A stretch of 64,000 nt of DNA from the NCBI RefSeq assembly GCF_025642115.1, contig NZ_CP106753.1:3221001-3285000 (forward strand). The letters run 5' to 3'. A model generated the notes under the pieces. It was not told the DNA's origin. It worked only from the letters and a program-made list of their open reading frames with translations, and searched no databases. Shown piece by piece: positions 19,149 through 28,820 of this stretch (position 1 is the stretch's first letter; every line of letters starts with the position of its first letter). Made by a program: the position numbers and the translations under genes. The stretch is from Chitiniphilus purpureus (GTDB taxonomy: Bacteria; Pseudomonadota; Gammaproteobacteria; Burkholderiales; Chitinibacteraceae).

Positions 19149-19269
19149 TGGTTTCCTCCTTGCGCCGTCCGTTGCGGCGCGATCATGATCCGGGACGCCA
19201 GCCTCATTGCCCGTCGCGCAACACAGCTCGCTATACTTGCCAGCTTTGCGCCCCGTACCGGAGATTGCC

Positions 19270-20232
19270 ATGTTGTCCCGCCTTCGCCAATTGCTGCGCC
19301 CGCTGCTCGCCGGCGCCTGCGCCGCCGCCCTGCTCGCGCCCGGCCCGGCCCACGCCGCCGAGACGACGTCGCCGGATTTCCCCCGCTCGCACCTGTGGCG
19401 CATTGAGAAGCCGGGCCAACCGGCGTCGTGGCTGTTCGGCACCGCGCATGTCTCCGATCCGCAAGTGACACGCCTTTCGCCCGCGGTGCAAGCCGCATTC
19501 GACGGGGCGGAGCGGATCGCCACCGAGGTGCGGCTCGACTTCGGTGCCTTCATGGAACAGGCGCACCTGGTGCTGCTGCCCGAAGGCGAAAGCCTGAAGG
19601 ACCTGCTGGGCCCCGAGCACTATGCCCGGCTGGTGCCCGAGCTGGAAGCGCGCCACTATCCGGAGGCGGCAACGCGGCGCCTGAAGCCTTGGGCGGCCGC
19701 GATGTACCTGATGGCCCCCCGCAATCCGACCGGGCAGTTGCCTTTGGACCTGATGCTGGCCAAGAACGCCGTGGAATCGAGTAAGGCGTACGACGGCATC
19801 GAGACGGTGGCAGAGCAGTTGGCGGTGTTCTCCGAGATCCCTGCGGACAAGCAGCTGACCCTGCTCAAGGTGCTGATCGACCACCAGCGCGCGATGGAGG
19901 CCGGCACCAAGGCGCTGATCGGGCGCTATGTGGCGCGCGACTACCCGGGCATGCTGCGCCTGGCCCAGCCACAGTCCGATCCATTGCTGCAGGCATTCCC
20001 CGCGGCCGATCGTGCCTTCTTCATCGACTGGAGCCAGCGGGTACTGCTGGCCGAGCGCAATGTGCGGCTGGCCGAACGCATGATCAAGGCCTTGCCGCAA
20101 GGCGGGGCATTCTTCGCCGTCGGCGCGCTGCACCTGCCGGGCAAGGACGGCCTGGTGGCGCGGCTGCGCGCTGCCGGCTACAAGGTCACCCCGGCCGACC
20201 TGGACAAGCGCGGCGGCAAACCGCAAAAGTAA
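19270..20232 (+). CDS. TraB/GumN-family protein
   Basis: 320 residues with a signal peptide (about 1-35, ending AHA). The domain starts at LWRIEKPGQPASWLFGTAH, including the GTxH motif of the TraB/GumN fold, a distant relative of tiki-like metalloproteases; the second motif appears as FFAVGALHLPGKDGLV near the C-terminus, as in the family (GxxHL). Probably periplasmic. Start at ATG 19270 with GGAG six bases upstream. Function unknown in most bacteria; no polysaccharide genes are adjacent here. Confidence 0.82.
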   Translation: MLSRLRQLLRPLLAGACAAALLAPGPAHAAETTSPDFPRSHLWRIEKPGQPASWLFGTAHVSDPQVTRLSPAVQAAFDGAERIATEVRLDFGAFMEQAHLVLLPEGESLKDLLGPEHYARLVPELEARHYPEAATRRLKPWAAAMYLMAPRNPTGQLPLDLMLAKNAVESSKAYDGIETVAEQLAVFSEIPADKQLTLLKVLIDHQRAMEAGTKALIGRYVARDYPGMLRLAQPQSDPLLQAFPAADRAFFIDWSQRVLLAERNVRLAERMIKALPQGGAFFAVGALHLPGKDGLVARLRAAGYKVTPADLDKRGGKPQK

Positions 20233-20297
20233 CTTGTTCCGTACCGAGGCCAGGCGCGCAGCGGCATGCTGCGCGCAGCCTTCCTGGAGCCATCGCC

Positions 20298-21335
20298 ATG
20301 CGCTATCGCCTGCTGCCCGCCTCTGACCTGACCGTTTCGGCCATATGCCTGGGCACCATGACCTTTGGCGAGCAGAACAGCACGGCCGAGGCGCACGCAC
20401 AGCTGGATCGCGCGCTGGCGGCAGGCGTGAATTTCATCGACACCGCCGAGATGTACCCGGTACCGGCGCGCGCCGAGACGCAGGGCCGCACCGAAGCCAT
20501 TCTCGGTGACTGGCTGGTGCGGCAGCCGCGCGACCGGGTGGTCGTGGCATCCAAGGTCGCCGGGCCGCAGCGCGGCATGGCCTGGATGCGCGGCGGCCCC
20601 CAGTACACCGCCGATCAGATCGTCGCCGCGTGCGACGCCTCGCTGTCGCGATTGCGCACCGACTACATCGACCTATACCAGTTGCATTGGCCGGCACGGC
20701 ATGTGCCGATGTTCGGAGAGACCGACTTCGATCCGGCCAAGGAGCCCACCGAAGTGCCTTCGGTGTACGTGCAGCTCGAGGCCCTCGACCAACTGGTGCG
20801 GGCCGGCAAGGTGCGCTACGTGGGTCTGTCCAACGAAACCCCCTGGGGGGTGATGGAATTCCTGCGTCTGGCACGCGAGCACGGGCTACCGCGGCCGATC
20901 AGCATCCAGAACGTCTGCAACCTGCTGCACCGCGGCTTCGAGCACGGGCTGACCGAAGTATGCCACCGCGAGGACGTGGGCCTGCTGGCCTACAGCCCGC
21001 TGGCATTCGGACTGCTCAGTGCCAAGTACCAGGATGACCCCGGCGCCGACGGACGGATGACCCGTTTCCCCGAATTCGGCGCCCGTTACCGCAAACCCCA
21101 TGTGCAGTCGGCGATTGCCGACTATGCGCGCCTGGCGCGCGAGCACGGGCTCAGCCCTGCGCAGCTGGCGCTTTGCTGGCTGATGCAGCGCTGGTATGTG
21201 AGCAGCACCATCATCGGTGCGACCACTGCAGCACAGCTGGAGGAAAACCTGGGTTGCCTCGACCTCCCCCTCGATCCCGCGCTGCTGGCAGCGATCGAAG
21301 CCATCCACCTACGCTGCCCCAACCCCGCGCTCTAG
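20298..21335 (+). CDS. tas: Aldo/keto reductase, Tas-like
   Basis: 345 residues forming a TIM barrel. The N-terminus MRYRLLPASDLTVSAICLGT, the active-site segment FIDTAEMYPVPARAETQGRT (Asp/Tyr), the catalytic Lys in VASKVAG and the histidine in QLHWPAR match Tas-type NADPH-dependent aldo-keto reductases. The C-terminal SSTIIGATTAAQLEENL binds NADPH. Cytoplasmic. GGAG lies eight bases before the ATG. The physiological substrate is unknown. Confidence 0.88.
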   Translation: MRYRLLPASDLTVSAICLGTMTFGEQNSTAEAHAQLDRALAAGVNFIDTAEMYPVPARAETQGRTEAILGDWLVRQPRDRVVVASKVAGPQRGMAWMRGGPQYTADQIVAACDASLSRLRTDYIDLYQLHWPARHVPMFGETDFDPAKEPTEVPSVYVQLEALDQLVRAGKVRYVGLSNETPWGVMEFLRLAREHGLPRPISIQNVCNLLHRGFEHGLTEVCHREDVGLLAYSPLAFGLLSAKYQDDPGADGRMTRFPEFGARYRKPHVQSAIADYARLAREHGLSPAQLALCWLMQRWYVSSTIIGATTAAQLEENLGCLDLPLDPALLAAIEAIHLRCPNPAL

Positions 21336-21505
21336 CCGCGACCCGGGCCGCGGCTGCCCAGGGCGGCGGCGTGACCCATAGTCAGGATTGGCGTACCGAC
21401 CCACCGTACAGGGGCCGGATACGACAGTTGGTCGCCACTTTTTGAGCATGATCGCAATCATGGCTTACAACTTGGGCCGATTTCGACCCCGCCATTAGCC
21501 CCCCC

Positions 21506-23014
21506 ATGAACGAGCGCCCGTTTCTCGACACCCAGCGTATCGCCATCCTGGAGAACAACGCCCACCTGTATCCAAGGCTGACCGAGCTGAAGACACTGCT
21601 GGTGGCCGCCGCCGGGTACAGCGGCCTGCTGCTGGTGCTTGCCCTGGGATGCTTGCTTGCCAAGACCGGGCTGCAGGATGGGCGCCTGATGCTGCTGGCA
21701 GGTGGTCTGGGATTGGGATTGGGCGGCAGCTACCTGATGCTGAGTTGCCTGATGCAGGCGGACGGCAGGCCCGAGGGGCGCAGCCTGCAGCCGGCCGAGG
21801 CGCTCGCGCTGTTCCGTATGCTGAGCAAGCTGCAGCGCCAGCTCAAGGTTGCGCCGCTCGACGCTGTGCTGGTGGACGAGCGCTTCGCGGTCGAGCTGGT
21901 CGAGGTTGCGCGCTTTGGCCTGCTCGGCGGGGTACGCCGCTACCTGGTCGTCGGGTTGCCCATGCTGCTCGCACTGTCTTCATCGGAGCTGGGGGCGCTG
22001 GTCGTTGAGGAATACGGCCGGCTGCACGGCGGCCGCCCTGGCTGGCGCGGCTGGCTTTACCGCATGCGCCGCCGCTGGGGCGCGTGGTATCCGGCGCTGC
22101 AGGAAGACACCGGTACGCTGGCCGGATGGGTGCAGCGCTTCTATCTGTGGTACATCCCCCGCTTTCTGATGCATACGCTCGCGCTGGCACGGCGGCAGGA
22201 ACGCGCGGCCACGCAGCTGGCGGCCCAGGTCATCGGCGCCCAGGCCACGGCGACGGCGGCCGTCAAGACCAGGCTGTTCGGCCGTTTCTTTGACGATCAC
22301 TACTGGCAGAACTATTGGCGGTTTGCCGATAGCCAGACCAGTCCGCCGTTCGGCCCCTACGCTGGACTGCACGAGGGCTTCCAGCAGGGAGAACGCCTGT
22401 GGCGATCCAGCCGCTGGTTCAAGGAGGTGCTGGCCGAACAACCGCCGCACGACGATCCCCGCCCCAGCCTCAAGGAAAAGCTCGACCTCCTGGTCCAGGT
22501 GGCGCGGCCGGCCGCCTGGCCTGCGCAAAGTGCCGGTGAAAAGTGGCTCGGTGTCACGCTGGGCAAGCTGGTGGCAGAGTTCGATCGCGAATGGCTCGCG
22601 ATCAACAACCAGAACTGGAAGGCGCGCTACCGCGCGGTGCAGCAGGAGGACACCGAATTGGCCATGCTGCGCATGCAAAGCCCGGACAGCCTGGACGACC
22701 TGCAGCTGTGGCGCCTGGCGCAACTGAGCCATGCCCGCGTCGGCGCAACACAGGCCCGCCCGCTGCTGGAACGGGTGCTCACCCGCGACCCGCAGCATGC
22801 CCAGGCCCGCTACCTGCTGGCGTCGCTGCTGCTCGACGCCGGGGACGAACGCGGGCTGGGCTGCATGGAACAGGCAATGAAGCTTGACCAGCAACTGGTC
22901 GATGAAGGCCTGCTGCACTGCCAACGCTACCTGCAACGGCACAGCCGCCTGCAGGATTTCGAAGCACTCTGGTCGCGTCTGGCAAGCCACCATCGCCGCG
23001 CCAGCATGGCATAG
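21506..23014 (+). CDS. M48-like membrane protein lacking the zinc motif
   Basis: 502 residues with two predicted membrane helices (about 33-52 and 60-82), a central region resembling M48 peptidases and an alpha-helical, TPR-like C-terminus (about 410-490). In active M48 enzymes the helix after the ALS segment reads AHEFGH; here the matching stretch (166-176) reads VVEEYGRLHGG, so neither zinc-binding histidine of HExxH is present. The later E-x-x-x-D helix is also altered (ARRQERAATQ). I therefore call it a probable non-catalytic M48 relative. There is no obvious ribosome-binding site before ATG 21506, which follows a C-rich stretch. Confidence 0.65.
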   Translation: MNERPFLDTQRIAILENNAHLYPRLTELKTLLVAAAGYSGLLLVLALGCLLAKTGLQDGRLMLLAGGLGLGLGGSYLMLSCLMQADGRPEGRSLQPAEALALFRMLSKLQRQLKVAPLDAVLVDERFAVELVEVARFGLLGGVRRYLVVGLPMLLALSSSELGALVVEEYGRLHGGRPGWRGWLYRMRRRWGAWYPALQEDTGTLAGWVQRFYLWYIPRFLMHTLALARRQERAATQLAAQVIGAQATATAAVKTRLFGRFFDDHYWQNYWRFADSQTSPPFGPYAGLHEGFQQGERLWRSSRWFKEVLAEQPPHDDPRPSLKEKLDLLVQVARPAAWPAQSAGEKWLGVTLGKLVAEFDREWLAINNQNWKARYRAVQQEDTELAMLRMQSPDSLDDLQLWRLAQLSHARVGATQARPLLERVLTRDPQHAQARYLLASLLLDAGDERGLGCMEQAMKLDQQLVDEGLLHCQRYLQRHSRLQDFEALWSRLASHHRRASMA

Positions 23015-23384
23015 CCGGCCCCGCCAACACCGGCCACGCACTGGCAGACGCCGCCCGTCCCGGGCAGCGCCACGCCAATGTCCGGGCAGCAGCCGGCCCT
23101 CGTGCACGAAGTGGGCAGGACTGCGTTTTGCACGCTGCGGCACGCGCCCGTCCCGCCCGTATACCCCGGGAACCCCCACCCGCTTTCCGGACCGATGAAA
23201 TGATGCGCTGGCGCATCAAACGCGATTACGTATAATGCGAGGACTTCAAGCGATCCGATGCAATGTCCCGGCCCGTCCGGCATGTGATCGCCAGCCATAT
23301 CGTTTCCAGTCCGTACCTGTATTGTTACCCGCCTGCTCGACTGGTGCCCGCTTCAGGGATCGCGGCGGTCTTCACGGAAGATCT
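23015..23384 (+). promoter_or_regulatory. Gene-free upstream region and leader of the rhlE-like gene
   Basis: 370 bp without a supportable gene. A perfect TATAAT is at 23231-23236, about 150 bp before the helicase ATG; a good -35 is not visible. If used, it gives a long 5' leader of around 140 nt, common for cold-responsive helicase genes, but no known RNA motif was recognised. Confidence 0.4.
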
Positions 23385-24980
23385 ATGTCTTTTGCTTCTC
23401 TCGGTTTGAGCGAATCGCTCGTACGCGCCGTTACCGAACTCGGTTACACCGAACCCACTCCGATCCAGACCCAGGCGATTCCCGCCATCCTTTCCGGCGG
23501 CGACCTGATGGCCGGCGCCCAGACCGGCACCGGCAAGACCGCGGGCTTCACCCTGCCCATCCTGCAGCGCCTGTCCGAGCATCCGCGCGAAGGCAGCACC
23601 AAGGTGCGCGCGCTGATCCTGACCCCGACCCGCGAGCTGGCTGCCCAGGTTGAGGAATCGGTCCGCAACTATGGCAAGCATGTGAAGCTCAAGTCGGTGG
23701 TGATCTTTGGCGGGGTCGCCATCAATCCACAGATCGAAAAGCTCAAGAAACGGATCGATGTGCTGGTCGCCACGCCGGGTCGCCTGCTCGACCATGCCAA
23801 CCAGGGCACCGTCGACCTTTCCGGGGTGGAGATCCTGGTGCTGGATGAAGCCGACCGCATGCTCGACATGGGCTTTATCCACGACATCAAGAAAGTGCTG
23901 GCGCTGTTGCCCGCAAAACGCCAGAACCTGCTGTTCTCGGCCACTTTCTCCGACGAGATCAAGGCGCTGGCGGACAAGCTGCTCGACAACCCCGCCCTGA
24001 TCGAAGTCGCGCGCCGCAATGCCACGGCGGATACCATCGCGCAGAAGGTGCACCCGGTCGACCGCGACAAGAAGCGCCAGCTGCTCACCCACCTGATCAA
24101 GCAACATAACTGGTTCCAGGTGCTGGTCTTCACCCGCACCAAGCACGGCGCCAACCGGCTGGCCGAGCAATTGGTCAAGGACGACATCTCCGCCCTGGCG
24201 ATCCACGGCAACAAGAGCCAGGGCGCACGCACCCGCGCCCTGTCCGAATTCAAGGCCGGTACCCTGCAGGTGCTGGTGGCCACCGATATCGCCGCGCGCG
24301 GCATCGACATCGACGAACTGCCGCACGTGGTCAACTACGAGCTGCCGCACGTGCCCGAGGACTATGTACACCGGATCGGACGCACCGGCCGGGCGGGCGC
24401 GGAGGGCGAAGCCATCTCGCTCGTCTGCGTGGATGAACTCAAGTTGCTGGCCGACATCGAAAAGCTGATCAAGCGCGAACTGCCCAAGGCCGTGATCGAA
24501 GGATTCGAACCCGATCCGGACGCCAAGCCCGAACCGATCCAGCAACGCAGTGGTCAACGCCCGCAACGCAGCGGGCAAGGGCGCCAGGGTGGCGGCGAGG
24601 GCCGTCGCACCCCGGCACCGCAGCCGCAGCAACAGCAGGCACAGGCGCAGCGCGGTGAACGGGCGCAGGAAGGACCGGCACGCGGGCAGCAGCCGCGTCA
24701 GAAACAGCGCCAGGCCCAGCAGCAGCAACAACAAGGCCAGCAGAACCGTGGTGGTCAGCAACAGCAGACCGGGCGCAAACAACAGCAGCAGCAACAGCAG
24801 CAGAACGCCGGTGGCAAGGGCAAGGGCAATCGCCCTGCCAACCCGGCCCGCAGCGGCAATGTCGACCGGCGCGACAGCGACAGCTCGGTCTGGGATGAGC
24901 GCCAGCCCACCAGCAACGAGAATACGCCGGTGGCAGCGCTGTTCTCGGTGCCGCGCCGCCCCACCGGCCGTCATCACTGA
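23385..24980 (+). CDS. rhlE: DEAD-box ATP-dependent RNA helicase, RhlE type
   Basis: 531 residues. Motifs in order: Q motif (GYTEPTPIQ), I (AQTGTGKT), Ia (PTRELAAQ), Ib (TPGR), II (DEAD), III (SAT), IV (VLVFTRTK), V ([10 protein letters not shown]), VI ([10 protein letters not shown]). The core ends near residue 380; the C-terminal tail is Gln/Arg/Gly-rich with poly-Gln runs, likely an RNA-binding or condensate-forming tail. It unwinds structured RNA in ribosome assembly or mRNA decay. Start at ATG 23385 (GGAAG upstream); an earlier in-frame start adds unrelated sequence. Confidence 0.9.
   Translation: MSFASLGLSESLVRAVTELGYTEPTPIQTQAIPAILSGGDLMAGAQTGTGKTAGFTLPILQRLSEHPREGSTKVRALILTPTRELAAQVEESVRNYGKHVKLKSVVIFGGVAINPQIEKLKKRIDVLVATPGRLLDHANQGTVDLSGVEILVLDEADRMLDMGFIHDIKKVLALLPAKRQNLLFSATFSDEIKALADKLLDNPALIEVARRNATADTIAQKVHPVDRDKKRQLLTHLIKQHNWFQVLVFTRTKHGANRLAEQLVKDDISALAIHGNKSQGARTRALSEFKAGTLQVLVATDIAARGIDIDELPHVVNYELPHVPEDYVHRIGRTGRAGAEGEAISLVCVDELKLLADIEKLIKRELPKAVIEGFEPDPDAKPEPIQQRSGQRPQRSGQGRQGGGEGRRTPAPQPQQQQAQAQRGERAQEGPARGQQPRQKQRQAQQQQQQGQQNRGGQQQQTGRKQQQQQQQQNAGGKGKGNRPANPARSGNVDRRDSDSSVWDERQPTSNENTPVAALFSVPRRPTGRHH
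24610..24810 (+). repeat. CAG/CAA-rich low-complexity tract in rhlE
   Basis: Repeated CAG and CAA codons encode glutamine runs (up to eight) mixed with Arg and Gly. The trinucleotide unit means length changes stay in frame. Confidence 0.8.
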
Positions 24981-25057
24981 ACGAGGGGGCTTTGCCCCCG
25001 GTGCGGCGCCGCTGCGTGCGGTGCCCATCTGAACAGCCGGAGGCCTGCCCCACAGCC

Positions 25058-25537
25058 ATGCGTTTCGAACACCTGATCCAGATCAACGAGGAAGGCAACC
25101 CGTTGGCCATCGCGCTGACGGCGGACCAGCTCTGGCAAGGGCTGGTCCATCGTGCCCGTTCGCCGCAGGATTTCATGGAGCAGGTCGAGTCCGTGCGCAT
25201 CCTGCACCAGGAGGATGGCTATTTCGAGCGCGAGATGCTGCTGGGCCGGCTGCGCGTTGTCGACCATGTGACGCTGACACCTGGCCGGCGCGTGCACTAT
25301 GACACGCAGCCCAGTGACGAGCACGGTGGTGGGTCGCTGACGCTGACCATCGAGGAGCCCCAGCCGGGCGCGTTGTTCCTGCGGGTGGTCTACGAGACCC
25401 CGCTGACACAGACACCCGGCATGGGCGAGCAGGACGACGGCTACTACATCGATTATGTGAAAGCGGCCTATCGGCAGAACGATATCGATACCGTGCGCCG
25501 CATCCGCCAGCTCGCGCACGCCGGTCTGCTTGGCTGA
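25058..25537 (+). CDS. SRPBCC-fold protein (AtaL-like, DUF1857)
   Basis: 159 residues beginning MRFEHLIQINEEGNPLAIAL, with the spacing and motifs of the AtaL-like/DUF1857 branch of the START/SRPBCC superfamily (QLWQGLVHRARSPQDF, RRVHYDT, YYIDYVKAAYRQ). Such proteins have a hydrophobic cavity; no catalytic role is known. Start at ATG 25058; the nearest GGAGG is about 14 bases away, so translation may be modest or coupled. Cytoplasmic, same direction as rhlE, 77 bp downstream. Confidence 0.75.
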   Translation: MRFEHLIQINEEGNPLAIALTADQLWQGLVHRARSPQDFMEQVESVRILHQEDGYFEREMLLGRLRVVDHVTLTPGRRVHYDTQPSDEHGGGSLTLTIEEPQPGALFLRVVYETPLTQTPGMGEQDDGYYIDYVKAAYRQNDIDTVRRIRQLAHAGLLG

Positions 25538-25725
25538 GAAGCCACGCAAGCCCCTTCCTACATCACCATCCGGGGCCGCCTACATGCGTTTGCGCCACCC
25601 ACTGCTGGTGTGCGCATAATGTTGCACGATCGCCACCGTTTACCCCTATTCCCGGCAAAATTTCCGCAAACTCCGGCAGAACTGCGTTTTAGAGTAAGAA
25701 CACGATAACGCCAAGGAGCCTTGCC

Positions 25726-25881
25726 ATGCTGCACTACGCCATCGTCTTTCTGATCATCGCCTTGATTGCCGGGGTGCTGGGTTTCGGCGGCGTCGCCGGT
25801 ACTGCGGCCTGGATCGCCAAGGTGCTGTTCGTGGTCTTCCTGGTGCTGTTCGTGGTGTCGTTGATCCGACGCAATTCATGA
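25726..25881 (+). CDS. Small membrane protein, DUF1328 (YtjA-like)
   Basis: 51 residues: [20 protein letters not shown], then [14 protein letters not shown] and a second hydrophobic stretch ending in SLIRRNS. Two membrane helices with the [10 protein letters not shown] loop are the hallmark of the DUF1328/YtjA family. AAGGAG at 25713-25718 lies seven bases before the ATG. Function unknown; relatives are often stress-induced. It is followed by a long perfect inverted repeat acting as terminator. Confidence 0.88.
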   Translation: MLHYAIVFLIIALIAGVLGFGGVAGTAAWIAKVLFVVFLVLFVVSLIRRNS

Positions 25882-25896
25882 CGCACCATACCGCGC

Positions 25897-25934
25897 CATA
25901 GCAAAACAGCCGCAGATGCGGCTGTTTTGCTATG
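25897..25934. terminator. Long perfect inverted repeat between DUF1328 gene and efp
   Basis: A 17-bp perfect stem (starting CATAGCAAAACAGCCGC) around the loop AGAT. The TTTTGC half provides U-rich sequence on either strand, so it probably terminates both convergent transcripts. Confidence 0.75.
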
Positions 25935-26019
25935 GAACGCCCGATCACGCCCCGGTGCTGCAGCAGGGCGGCAATACGCCCTGCCCTTGCAGGCCCGGTG
26001 CGGCGCAGCCCACGTGGCG

Positions 26020-26586
26020 TTATGCCGCGCGCCGCTTGAATTCGCTGGTGCGCGTATCGATCTCGATCCGATCGCCGATTTCGATGAAGGCGGCGACCTG
26101 GACCTGGGTGTCGGTTCCCTTGAGCTTGGCAGGCTTCATCACCTTGCCGGACGTATCGCCACGCACGGCAGGCTCGGTGTATTCCACTTCGCGCACGATG
26201 GTGGTCGGCAGTTCCACCGAGATGGCCTTGCCTTCGTAGAAAGTCACTTCACAGACATCTTCCATGCCGTCGACGATGAAGGCCACGGTATCGCCCACGT
26301 TGCCGGCTTCGATTTCGTACTGGTTGTACTCGGCGTCCATGAACACATACATCGGGTCGGCGAAGTAGGAGTAGGTGCATTCGCGCTTTTCGAGCACCAC
26401 CACGTCGAACTTGTCGTCCGCCTTGTAGACCGCTTCCGAGGCCGCGTCGGTCAGCAGGTTCTTCATCTTCATCTTGACGACCGCGGCATTGCGGCCGGAC
26501 TTGTTGTACTCGGCCTTCTGGACCACGAGCGGCTGGCCGTCGACCAGAATGACGTTGCCCGAACGGAGTTCTTGAGCAGTTTTCAT
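26020..26586 (-). CDS. efp: Translation elongation factor P
   Basis: 188 residues with the three EF-P beta-barrels. The loop reading [10 protein letters not shown] places R32 at the tip, where Escherichia-type EF-P has a lysine; this is the arginine type rhamnosylated by EarP in Pseudomonas and Neisseria. The next gene upstream on the same strand is earP, 40 bp away, consistent with that. EF-P relieves ribosome stalling at polyproline stretches. Start at ATG 26586. Confidence 0.97.
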   Translation of the reverse strand: MKTAQELRSGNVILVDGQPLVVQKAEYNKSGRNAAVVKMKMKNLLTDAASEAVYKADDKFDVVVLEKRECTYSYFADPMYVFMDAEYNQYEIEAGNVGDTVAFIVDGMEDVCEVTFYEGKAISVELPTTIVREVEYTEPAVRGDTSGKVMKPAKLKGTDTQVQVAAFIEIGDRIEIDTRTSEFKRRAA

Positions 26587-26626
26587 GAGCGTTCCCGTTA
26601 CTGCGATTGAAAAATAGAAAAACTCG

Positions 26627-27760
26627 TCATTGTAGCCTGGAGCGCGCAAAACTGACCAGATTCGCCGCCAGTTCGCCACTGTGGACAAGCTGTGCGCCCC
26701 AGCGCAGGGCGTGCACGTTCCAGCTTGGCAGCAGCGGCAGCAATGCGGCCGCATCCAGGTTTCCTGCACCGTTCCAGGCACGCCAGCAGGCGGCAAGCAC
26801 GGCGGCTTCGCCGGCCGGCCACTGTGCCAGATAACGCGCGAGAAACGCATCGAGCTTGATGTGATGCGCCCCCGCCTCCTGCGGATAGATCTGCCACACG
26901 AACGGTCGCTGAGCCCACTGTGCCCGCACGAAGCTGTCCTCACCGCGTACGAAATTCAGATCGCAACTCCATAGCAGCAGATCGTATTCGGACTGTGGCA
27001 GGAACGGGATGCCCTGCACCGTCAGCGTGCCCGAGGTATGCCGCTCGCCGACGCGGAGCGCAGGTATGCCAAGCGCCTGCGACAGCGCCGGCACCACCTT
27101 GCCCGGCGGCACCAGCACCTGCACCGGGCTGGTGCTGCGGCGCCATGTCTCGACCAGGGGCTGCAGCGGCGGCTGTTCATAGGCAAACAACGACACCCGC
27201 AACGCGCCAGGTAGCGGGGGGACCTTGAGCCGGCCCGCCAGCCAGGCCCGGGCGTCTGCCTCACGCCACGCATCACGCCGCGCCATCAGGTCCGCCTCCC
27301 GCAAGAGGCCGCCGGTATCGGGCGTGAAACCGGGGAAGAAGAAATACTTGGTGATACCGCCGCCTTGCGGCGAAGCCAACCCGTGACAACCGGCCACCCA
27401 ATCCTCGGCGGACAGGTATTCGAGATTGATCCACAACGGCGCAGGGGTGGCACCCCGCAGCGCCCGCTGCCAGGCATCAGGCAAGGTGCAGGCAAAGGCC
27501 TCGACCGCCACGGCGCCCGGCTGCCAGTCCGGCGGCGGTGTGTCGGCCCAGCGATGCACCTGCACGCCCTCCAGTTCCTGGCAACTACGCTCCGGCCGCA
27601 GCGTCGGGCAAAGCGGGGCAAAACAAGCGAGATCGTCCACCCACAGGCGCACAGCGATGCCATGTTCATGGGTGAGTGCGCGGGCCAGACGCCAGCACAC
27701 GCCGATATCGCCGTAATTGTCGACGACCCGGCAAAAGAGATCCCATATTGGCAATGTCAT
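26627..27760 (-). CDS. earP: EF-P arginine rhamnosyltransferase EarP
   Basis: 377 residues, GT-B fold. The N-terminus carries [15 protein letters not shown] with D14 and D18, and the [10 protein letters not shown] motif near residue 270 contains the conserved glutamate/aspartate; both are diagnostic of EarP, which transfers rhamnose from dTDP-L-rhamnose to EF-P Arg32. It is immediately upstream of efp with the same orientation, probably a two-gene operon. The rhamnose-synthesis genes (rml) are not in the window. Confidence 0.95.
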   Translation of the reverse strand: MTLPIWDLFCRVVDNYGDIGVCWRLARALTHEHGIAVRLWVDDLACFAPLCPTLRPERSCQELEGVQVHRWADTPPPDWQPGAVAVEAFACTLPDAWQRALRGATPAPLWINLEYLSAEDWVAGCHGLASPQGGGITKYFFFPGFTPDTGGLLREADLMARRDAWREADARAWLAGRLKVPPLPGALRVSLFAYEQPPLQPLVETWRRSTSPVQVLVPPGKVVPALSQALGIPALRVGERHTSGTLTVQGIPFLPQSEYDLLLWSCDLNFVRGEDSFVRAQWAQRPFVWQIYPQEAGAHHIKLDAFLARYLAQWPAGEAAVLAACWRAWNGAGNLDAAALLPLLPSWNVHALRWGAQLVHSGELAANLVSFARSRLQ

Positions 27761-28124
27761 TTCGTCGCGCTTCCCTTACGAAGCACTTGTCCATGAAAAA
27801 CCGCGGATTGTTGCACTAGCTCGGCAACCGTTGGTCTGCAAAGGGTATTTTCACAACTCATTTTGTTGCGCCGGCCATTAATCAGAAAGCCATTTGTATG
27901 TTGATTTATAAACAGAAAACTCGATTCAGAGCCCCGACAGGAACCGACTTTAGTACAGCTTATTTTTAACACTACCGCTCATCCGAATCCCTTGACTTGC
28001 CTCTCACTTTATTTGCTCAACTCCCTTAGTATTTGCGCTGCCGGTAAGCACCGCGGTAAGAAGGTGCGTCGGCGAATGCATATAACGGACCATTTTGAAT
28101 ACTACTTGAAAGGAGTGTCACCCT
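27761..28124 (+). other. Gene-free region upstream of the PEP-CTERM gene
   Basis: 364 bp, richer in A/T than its flanks, between the divergent starts of earP and the PEP-CTERM gene. It must hold both promoters. A TTGACT at 27992-27997 has no good -10 partner at 16-18 bp, and no sigma-54 site was convincing. AAGGAG at 28109-28114 is the ribosome-binding site of the PEP-CTERM gene. Confidence 0.5.
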
Positions 28125-28649
28125 ATGCACGTCAAGTTGAAATTGGCTGCTGCTGCAATTGCGTTGATGGCCGCTGGTGCCCAAGCCACGGTGTTTGAGT
28201 GGGATGATCACGATATCCTGGAAACGCAAACGGTGAAGTACGGCAAGGTCCACAGCGGCCAAGCGTTCGAAGACTTCTTCACCTTCGAACTCGACGATCC
28301 GTCCCACCTGTGGACCGCTGCGGTTTCGGCCAACCTGATCAACCGTTTCCGCGTCGAACAAGGTTCGGTCGAACTGTTCGCCGGCACCTATGGCGACAAC
28401 GTGGCCGATGTGTCGCTGGGCGCCTATGCCTTTGACGGCAGCACCGGCAGCACCGACCATCAATTCAGCAACCTGGCAGCAGGCGACTACTACTACAAGG
28501 TCAACGGTGTGATCACCGGTACCCTGGGTGGTCAATATGTGCTGACCTCGACCATCGCCCCGGTTCCGGAACCCGAAACCTATGCGCTGATGGGCCTGGG
28601 TCTGGCCGGCCTGATCGCCGCACGTCGCAAGAAGCATCAGGCCAAGTAA
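28125..28649 (+). CDS. PEP-CTERM sorting-domain protein (FxDxF-like)
   Basis: 174 residues. A signal peptide (about 1-21, ending AQA), a small beta-rich domain with FEDFFTFEL near the start (an F-x-D-x-F pattern), and a C-terminal sorting signal: VPEPETYALMGLGLAGLI plus a basic tail RRKKHQAK. PEP-CTERM tails are recognised by exosortases, and exosortase B is encoded 13 kb away in the adjacent EPS locus. Expected fate: export, cleavage near PEP and release or attachment at the cell surface. Convergent with wecC. This is the only PEP-CTERM gene seen in the window. Confidence 0.9.
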   Translation: MHVKLKLAAAAIALMAAGAQATVFEWDDHDILETQTVKYGKVHSGQAFEDFFTFELDDPSHLWTAAVSANLINRFRVEQGSVELFAGTYGDNVADVSLGAYAFDGSTGSTDHQFSNLAAGDYYYKVNGVITGTLGGQYVLTSTIAPVPEPETYALMGLGLAGLIAARRKKHQAK

Positions 28650-28680
28650 GCCTGTTCGCCTGATATACCCGCAGTAATGA

Positions 28681-28715
28681 AGAAGGGCTCCGAGCAATCG
28701 GAGCCCTTCTTTTTC
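28681..28715. terminator. Intrinsic terminator after the PEP-CTERM gene
   Basis: A 14-bp perfect stem (AAGAAGGGCTCCGA) with a GCAA tetraloop followed by TTTTT. Confidence 0.9.
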
Positions 28716-28820
28716 ATCTGATGCCGCCTGGTGATCCGATTCCAGGCCCGCCCGGCGCACGGCGCGCCAGGCAGCCTGTTATCGATCATGCAACGGGTGG
28801 TCTATAACACCCGCCGGTCT

